The notes beneath the pieces were generated by a model that ran no database searches, was not told where the DNA came from, and was given only the letters and a program-made list of their open reading frames with translations. From Eleginops maclovinus (taxonomy: Eukaryota > Chordata > Actinopteri > Perciformes > Eleginopidae), in NCBI RefSeq assembly GCF_036324505.1, contig NC_086354.1, forward strand, positions 24,372,707-24,436,706: a stretch of DNA of 64,000 bases, read 5' to 3'. Below are positions 57,701 to 64,000 of the stretch, piece after piece. Made by a program: the position numbers and the translations under genes. Position 1 is the stretch's first letter. Each line of letters starts with the position of its first letter.

Positions 57701-58898
57701 GTCTGCGTAGGTGAGCCTGCAAACCAGTCTGCAGCACAATGGGGGGAAAACAACACAACTGTTCTGCCCCCAGAGGTCTCTCGAACTAAATATATTATTT
57801 GGGGAGTTTATGAAGTTCTCAGTCGGTATGTTGTCATTGTTTCTGGTTCAGGAGGTTTTTAGCTCAGCGACAGGAAGGTATAGATAGGGACGAAATTCTA
57901 TGAAAGGTCATGCACATAGGAGTAACAACTACCCCCCCACCCCCTGCAGGGGAAAACATACACTTTGATTTGAATTCAATACAGATTCTGAAGCTTTCAG
58001 GAATCACATCAGAGATGTGGAGATCAATGACCTGCGTCGACTTATAGTTTAATTTGAATAAATAGGGGATGGATGTCCGGTGGGTCTGCCGGGGGACGAG
58101 TGGCAGGCAGCAGGCTGACACTGAGACTGAGTTTTCTGATCCTTTCTTTTACTCTCCTTTTTTCTGGAGAGGAAGTAAAGAAACCGGAGCTCTGGATCGA
58201 TTTGTTGTTGGAGGTGCAATATATGACCCAGCAGCTTTAAGACGTGAAGACACTGTTATTTTCTGCTTTGATCTGATGCAGGATTTACACCATAAAGTGG
58301 GCGGGGCTTAATTTAGACCGGAAGAGCCTCACAGTTCCCTATTGGTTTAAATTAAACTATAAATCGACGCAGATCATCGATGTCCATTAACAGGTTTTAA
58401 TAGTTTGCCTGTCTGACCATCTTAATTGGGCTTCTTGTAGATTAAAAAAAAGCGCGCTTATCTGAATGTATGCTGTGATTGCCCCAAAAAGTGGACGGGG
58501 CAATTATTTCGCCCGGAAGTGACGCACGTGTTACTCTCATGTAAAGATTTAGAATATGTGTTTTTGTCCCAGGATTGATCGTCCATGAGGGGGCGGCGGT
58601 GTACAGGGTCTTCCTGCGCTGGCGGGCCGTCAACCTGCACTGGGATGTTCAGAGCTACGACAAAGCGAAGGACATGGAGGAGATGAGCACCGGCCATTCC
58701 TCGCTGGCCCCCAGGACGCTTTGGTTACCATTGACTACCATTGGACCCGACGGCCCCTTGCGCCCCGGCACCCAGCTGGGGCCGCAACCGTGGACCTGCT
58801 TCTGTTTGGGCCCCTTTTGCCGCGGCCTGGGGCCCCGAAACCACCTGAACCAGGACAGTGACTCGGGGGAGGTGGTCATTCGGGTGACGTCAGTGTGA
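51762..58898 (+). CDS. marchf11: MARCHF11, membrane-associated RING-CH E3 ubiquitin ligase
   Basis: A membrane E3 ligase that ubiquitinates other membrane proteins in the endosomal/Golgi pathway. Four coding exons join in frame: 51762-52121, 55851-56006, 57518-57710 and 58573-58898, giving 344 aa (human about 402; the N-terminus is shorter). The acidic N-terminal region is followed by a C4HC3 RING-CH: CRICFQG, CRC, HQHC, CELCCYR. Two membrane spans follow: [20 protein letters not shown], and one around [19 protein letters not shown]. The tail ends in VIRVTSV, a class I PDZ-binding motif known from MARCH11. The region between WLPLTTIG and the tail is Pro/Gly-rich. Paralogues MARCH4/9 are excluded mainly by the FQGAEQ and LHWDV stretches and by synteny with znf622. 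Confidence 0.93.
53220..53645. repeat. A/T-rich AATAAAA-type degenerate repeat, marchf11 intron 1
   Basis: Runs of AATAAAA, CAATAAAAAGATCAAAT and similar units repeat irregularly. No coding content. Confidence 0.6.
54283..55008 (+). repeat. 72-bp minisatellite, about ten copies, marchf11 intron 1
   Basis: The unit contains GTAGTTCCTTTATAGCCC, AACATTAGCCTCCTTTAGC and GTGAAGTCATGTGACCGTG. Each carries TCATGTGA, an M-box-like E-box. Three inverted copies lie in znf622 (44426-44602). Confidence 0.95.
58060..58320 (+). repeat. Dispersed repeat in marchf11 intron 3
   Basis: Inverted partner of 45289-45540 (see there). It lies between coding exons 3 and 4. Confidence 0.65.
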
Positions 58899-61439
58899 CA
58901 CCAGGCGGGGTTGATGCACCTGCTGGTTGCACTGGGTGGTGACTGGTATTATTGCTTATCTGTTCCCGGTGGATTTACGACATTTTTTCTAAATAAGTTT
59001 GCTCTGAGGCCGGTCCTCAAAACTAATTCCAGTCATATGAACTCACAGGTTGCTGCTTTGTGTTGGACCCTTTTTCTGTTCTACCCGGACCTGTGTTTAT
59101 GTCATGTTGGATGGGAAATAGTCATGGAAAAGATTGGAAGATGTACAACTGGTGACCATGTTTTTATTATCATACAGCTCCTCATAGTTTAAGATTGCAA
59201 AATGGTCTGAATGAGAGTCAACGATGACGGTCATAAGAGCATTACAGCCCTTACATTTGGCTAAAATGACCGTAACATCGACATTGTTTAAACGCTTTTG
59301 CCTCGTTTGGCACCAGGACAGATACGTAAGGGCTTTCAGAAAGTGCTGATTATGACTGGAGCAATGTCTGGAGGAAGTATGTAAAGAGGTTACCACATGA
59401 ACACAGCAGAAGTGTTACTGAAACAAATAACTATAAAGTATAAGCCTTACTTTTTATTGTACCTTAGTTCCCTTTAATTACATTAAAAAGAACAGTTGCT
59501 TAGAAAGCTAGCCGCCCAGGAAGGCAACATAACAGTTTCATTTGAACATAACAACCTTCAATGCAGATCGACCAGATGTCTTAAAAATTGGAGACAGCCC
59601 CCCAGTTGCCACAAACCTTAAATCCTTTCCTGTCTGTCCCCAAGAGAAGCCTATGTTGAAGTGAAAGCTGATAAAGAATTGAATACTGATCACGATGAAA
59701 CATATCCGTACATGTGTTGTAGTACTTTTGCTGTTTTCAGAGTTTGAAAAGCTTTGACTTCTTCCAAAACTGCCGGATTTCTGCTGTGTTTTCGGATAAT
59801 CCTGTGTCGCGTTTCTACGAATACGTGCTACCGTTTTTGGAAAAGCTGAAGGATGCAGGATTGAGCGACTAAGACGGACAGCACATGAGCACAAAACAAA
59901 CAATGCAGACTTTTTTGAATGTCATTTGAACTTGATCCTCGGATTATTTGTGCTGCTATTCATGCAGGTGTTGAAAGTGGTGGTTTTGATCCGTTCTCAT
60001 GCCTTTGTGTGGATCTTCCAGGAGCCCTGTGGTGTTTGGGGGTTGTGGTCGGTTCTTGGGGATCTGTTCTCGACTCTGGGTCATTTGGGTCAGTGGATTT
60101 TTTTGTGCCTTAGAGGCTTGGTGACGTCTCAATGCGCAGCACAGAAAGGACTTGAATGTGACTTATTGCTGTCGTCTGTATTTCTATTCATTTGGATGTA
60201 ACATGGATGTGATGTATAAAGAATATTTATATAAACGGAGAGCCCTGTTGCTTATTTACCGGATGTCAGGAGTACCCTTCATTTACACCAAGACCCAAGG
60301 GACGAAATAGGAAATGTCTGCCATGTTCGACAGCAGTAGCTTTGTCGTTACCTCTGGGGCTTTTATTTTGAAAAACAGACCCAAGCCTCTTGTATACCTT
60401 TACATTTCTCAAGCTTTTATTTTGAATACATAATCCTGGTCTGCAGCTTCTGATGTGATGACATCATCAGTGACGATAGATGTATCCCAAAACACAATCT
60501 AAAATATTCAGCATTAATTAGACTGATCCATAAAAGACCAAAAAAACAAACAGTTTTTATGTTGGAGTATGTTTTGTTTTACTTACATTTATAAGTTCCC
60601 CACAGTGAGTCTCACACAGCATGGTTCAGATACAATATAAAACAGTTATATATTCAACTATGTGCATAATAAAGTAAAGGAGTACAACATGCTGCAGGTT
60701 TTTGTAACATATACAAAGAATAGAGAGTCCGATTAGAGGTTTACAATATGCTGCTAAATACCTTAGAACAGGTGACCATTTGTCTAGATATATGCCACCT
60801 GGAGTTGGAGTTTTGCTGTCATATTTTCCATACAGTTTACAGCCTGAAGTTCATTGGTCCAAGGTAGGGGAGGTGGGGGTGGGGGGCAACTAATACCTGC
60901 CCATCCCCTTGAAGGTACACTCCCTCAAATCCACCTCAGTGGTTCATATAATATATATAATACTCATATGATACGTTTAACTCCAAGATCTCTGTCCCTC
61001 ATTACCTTATTCCTAAATATTTTGGGGCAATCAGTACAATTCCAACTGGGGGAAATGTAAATTAATCAGCACACGTTTGGTTGATCCCTTTGACGGATGG
61101 ATTTGTTCTCTGTATGCCGTATCTTAACATCAAAACCAACCCCAAAGCATGAACATGAGAACCTCCCAGTGAGTTACGGAGACGTAAGAAGAAAATCAAA
61201 GTATACATAAAATCTTAAAGGTCCCTTAGTGTGCAAAATGCACTTTATGATGTCTTTCATACATAAGTAAGTCCCCGGTGAGTAAGGAGACCCACAGAGT
61301 CAGAAAATACAGCCCTCTCTCTTTTCCTCCTTATGAATTTTATATAATTAAGCACCAAATCTTAAAAGTACAAATGATCCAAGGTGGCCATTTTCTAAAT
61401 AAATGTATGTGTATCCCTGGATTATTATAAATGATGCAT
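58899..61439. other. marchf11 3' UTR and flank
   Basis: No second gene is evident. Frames such as 59538-59903 (minus) and 59926-60201 lack recognisable domains. AATAAA occurs at 60668-60673, but the end of the transcript cannot be set. Confidence 0.4.
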
Positions 61440-61775
61440 TAATATGAGTCCGCTTCAAGACCCTGGTGCTGCTGCCGAGCTGTGAGGGGATCACCCCCTT
61501 CCTACATCCAGGCCTTGGTTAAACCAGACAATCCATCACGTGCACTTTGCTCGGCGCCAGCCAATCGGGTCGCTGCTCCATATCTGCGTCGGACCCAGGT
61601 ACCCCTCAACAACACTCCCGTTTGCTATCCTGCCCCCTAAATGGTGGAATGAGCTCCCCGTTGACATCAGTGATCAAAAAGATGCTCCCTGCTCCCCCTC
61701 TCCTTTAACCTGGACTTCCAGCACTACACCAAATCATTTGAGGCACCTTCTCACTAAATACTCACTCGTCTGAAA
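61440..61775 (+). mobile_element. LINE remnant (C-terminal end of a non-LTR polymerase)
   Basis: CCATCACGTGCACTTTGCTCGGCGCC reads as PSRALCSAPA (in pieces) in one frame, and PPKWWNELPVDIS follows in another. Both are typical of the C-terminal end of fish LINE proteins. Frame changes and truncation show decay. Confidence 0.5.
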
Positions 61776-62027
61776 TGAATATACTGTCTCTATGTAACAT
61801 AAACTCGGCTCTGGAGAACAAATCTATATTTCTGTTGCTGCGTTTTCTGTCGGCCTTTCATGGACCATTTGAATTCATCTGGAATATTTTACAAAGTGTA
61901 ATATTTGTGTATTTCTGCTGCAGATACGTTTGTACTTATATTATTTGCTGTAAATGTTTGGATATAGATGTTGGATTTGATCATGTCTATACTTCCACCT
62001 TTCAAACGTTTTAACGCCCGAACACAC

Positions 62028-62510
62028 TGCTGTACCTACCTACCTACTACCTACCTACCTACTACCTACCTCCCTCCCTCCCTCCCTACCTACCGCCCTA
62101 CCGCCCTACCTACCTACTACCTCCCTCCCTCCCTCCCTCCCTACCGCCCTACCGCCCTACCTCCCTCCCTCCCTACCTACCTACCGCCCTACCTCCCTCC
62201 CTACCTACCTACCGCCCTACCTCCCTCCCTCCCTACCTACTACCTACCAACCTCCCTCCCTCCCTACCTACTACCTACCTACCTACCTCCCTCCCTCCCT
62301 CCCTACCTACTACCTCCCTCCCTCCCTACCTACCACCTACCTACTACCTCCCTCCCTCCCTCCCTCCCTCCCTCCCCCTACCTACTGCCCTACCTACCTA
62401 CTACATACCTCCCTCCCTCCCTCCCTACCTACCTACCTACCTACCTACTACCTACCTCCCTCTACCTACCTACCTACCTACTACCTACCTCCCCACCTAC
62501 CTATACCCAC
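62028..62510 (+). repeat. CCTA/CCTC tetranucleotide microsatellite
   Basis: About 480 bases of alternating CTAC and CTCC units with occasional CGCC. A 200-codon frame through it (Tyr/Leu/Pro repeats) is an artefact of composition. Confidence 0.95.
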
Positions 62511-64000
62511 CCACCCATCCCCCAATACCCAATACCACCTCAGACCAAATATGTAATCATTTATTGTTAGAATCATCCTTTCAATACACAATACAGCTCA
62601 TACAGATACAAAAACAAAATACCAGTAATGAGTCAAAGATCCACGGTCAGCTGCATGGGAGCGTAGAGAAAAATACAACATTTGTATCTTAAGAACAACG
62701 GGGCGATCATCAGGAGAGAGAAACAAGGCAAAGACTCGTAGTATAAAATGTACAGCCACGTGATTATAGAATATTTATATACCATTGCACAATATACCAA
62801 AAGAAATAGCATGGAAAACAAATCAAGTGTACAGAATATACATCAAGGCACCGTGGAAGAAACCTGCACACGCATCTTTGGATGGATCTGCCGCCCGCGG
62901 AGCTCCAGTGAAATGTTGTAGGAATGTTACGCTGCAAACGATCCCACTGAGCAAGTCTGAAACCTAGAATCTGATCAATCACATCGCTACTTCAGAAATC
63001 AGAACTGATAATGGTTCAATAATAAAAGCCTGGGTAAATTAAAGGAGCATTGCGTTCTGTTTTAAGGCCTTATCGATTGGGCTACATCAGGAGCGCTCGA
63101 GGAAAAAGACCATTTCTGACTTTTAGTCAAATGTCGTGGATTTCGCCTCTGGCATGTTCGACAGAAAAGAGGACCATCAATGGTCAGTGTTTCTCCTGGA
63201 GCTGTTTTGCTGGAGAGACATAACAGAACTTTACACGGAAAAGAAACAAAAAGCCCAACATATTTTTGGAACTGATGAGGGAAGAGGAAAAGGGCAACAT
63301 GTGGAAAATGTTTTTGAGCTTCGAGTTTATGTAAAAGTCCAAATGGTATACATTCAGAATCGGGAAAATAAAGTCAGACTTTAGAGATCAAAATGAACAA
63401 CTCTTTGTTTACGTTCTTTCCCCTCAAAATTCAGAAAAATTCAGAACTTAAAATCATAAATCCTTTTTAGCTTCGGAACTCCTCACTTGAATTCAGAATT
63501 CTCGGAAAAATCTCAGAAATTTCGCGGAAAAATATTTTTAAATTCAGAATTCTTTAAAAAAATGTCATTCTGAGATTTAAATCAGGACTCATTTATTTTG
63601 AGAACTGAATTATTTTCTCCCTTCGTAATTCTTTGATTATATTTTGAAATATCAAAGGACATTCAGGATTATTGGATTATAATCACAATTTATATTAAGA
63701 TTCGGAATTCAGTTTAAAATCTGAATTCATAGAAAAAAAAAGGTAACATTTTAATCTCAAAACTCAGATTTTAAAATAGAAATTCTGACTTTTTCTCAAA
63801 ATGTTAAATGTATTCTGATATGTTTGACTGTTCCTCCATGTGGCCCTAACCTTTTTCCGCACCTATCAGGTCGTCATTCATCAGAAACACGATAAGGCTT
63901 ACATGGAAGAAATCAACAGATGTGAAAATAATTCAGAGTTTACGTTGAACGACCTGCACAGACGGACATATTCTGCAGGGTCAAAAGTACAGTTGTAGTG
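62511..64000. other. Right end of the window, no gene seen
   Basis: 62560-63400 has no recognisable exon. 63420-63830 is a degenerate repeat with many CAGAATTCT/AATTC motifs, like 48170-48680. Confidence 0.45.

Noticed and set aside
61968..62570. 200-codon Tyr/Pro/Leu repeat protein
   Set aside because: Translation of the CCTA/CCTC microsatellite; no gene structure.
1..64000. CRISPR array or bacterial operon signals
   Set aside because: The tandem repeats have no unique spacers, and the genes have introns; the DNA is vertebrate.

Overview
The window is eukaryotic, and almost certainly from a teleost fish (probably a percomorph, which I infer). Its genes are split by GT-AG introns, and it carries fish-type tRNA-derived SINEs, Tc1, hAT and LTR elements and long microsatellites. 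Two regions can be told apart.

(1) About 1-39 kb is a tandem and inverted array of GIMAP (AIG1/IAN-type, immune-associated GTPase) genes. I count eight loci, named A-H here. A and B are on the minus strand and C-H on the plus strand, so the array is arranged head to head around 8.7-11 kb. A perfect 72-bp palindrome lies at 8725-8796. Each gene has a tiny first exon (16-31 nt, ending in phase 1) and one large exon carrying the GTP-binding domain and a coiled coil. A, B, D and G look intact. C is a 3' remnant. E has a frameshift just before the P-loop and is truncated. F carries three single-base deletions. H has a shifted segment with a stop and a changed G4 motif. The exon-1 regions share a promoter with a TATA-like box and a TGTGGTTT (RUNX-type) site. 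The proteins differ mainly at their ends: hydrophobic tails (A, D), CaaX tails ending CTIL (B, G), and a possible myristoylation signal (H exon 1). Introns and flanks are full of insertions: solo LTRs with target duplications, hAT MITEs, a hAT fragment with a BED finger, a decayed Tc1, a THAP-type transposon remnant and a SINE. Duplicated 0.6-1.4 kb flanking blocks record how the cluster grew.

(2) About 42-59 kb holds two ordinary conserved genes on the plus strand. The first is znf622 (REI1-like 60S ribosome biogenesis factor), with one non-coding and six coding exons (469 aa). The second is marchf11 (RING-CH E3 ubiquitin ligase), with four coding exons (344 aa). Their adjacency matches human 5p15.1. 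The flanks and introns hold several minisatellites: 26/27-bp, 32-bp and 72-bp arrays, the last present in introns of both genes in opposite orientation. From 59 kb to the end I see LINE debris, a CCTA/CCTC microsatellite and no gene.
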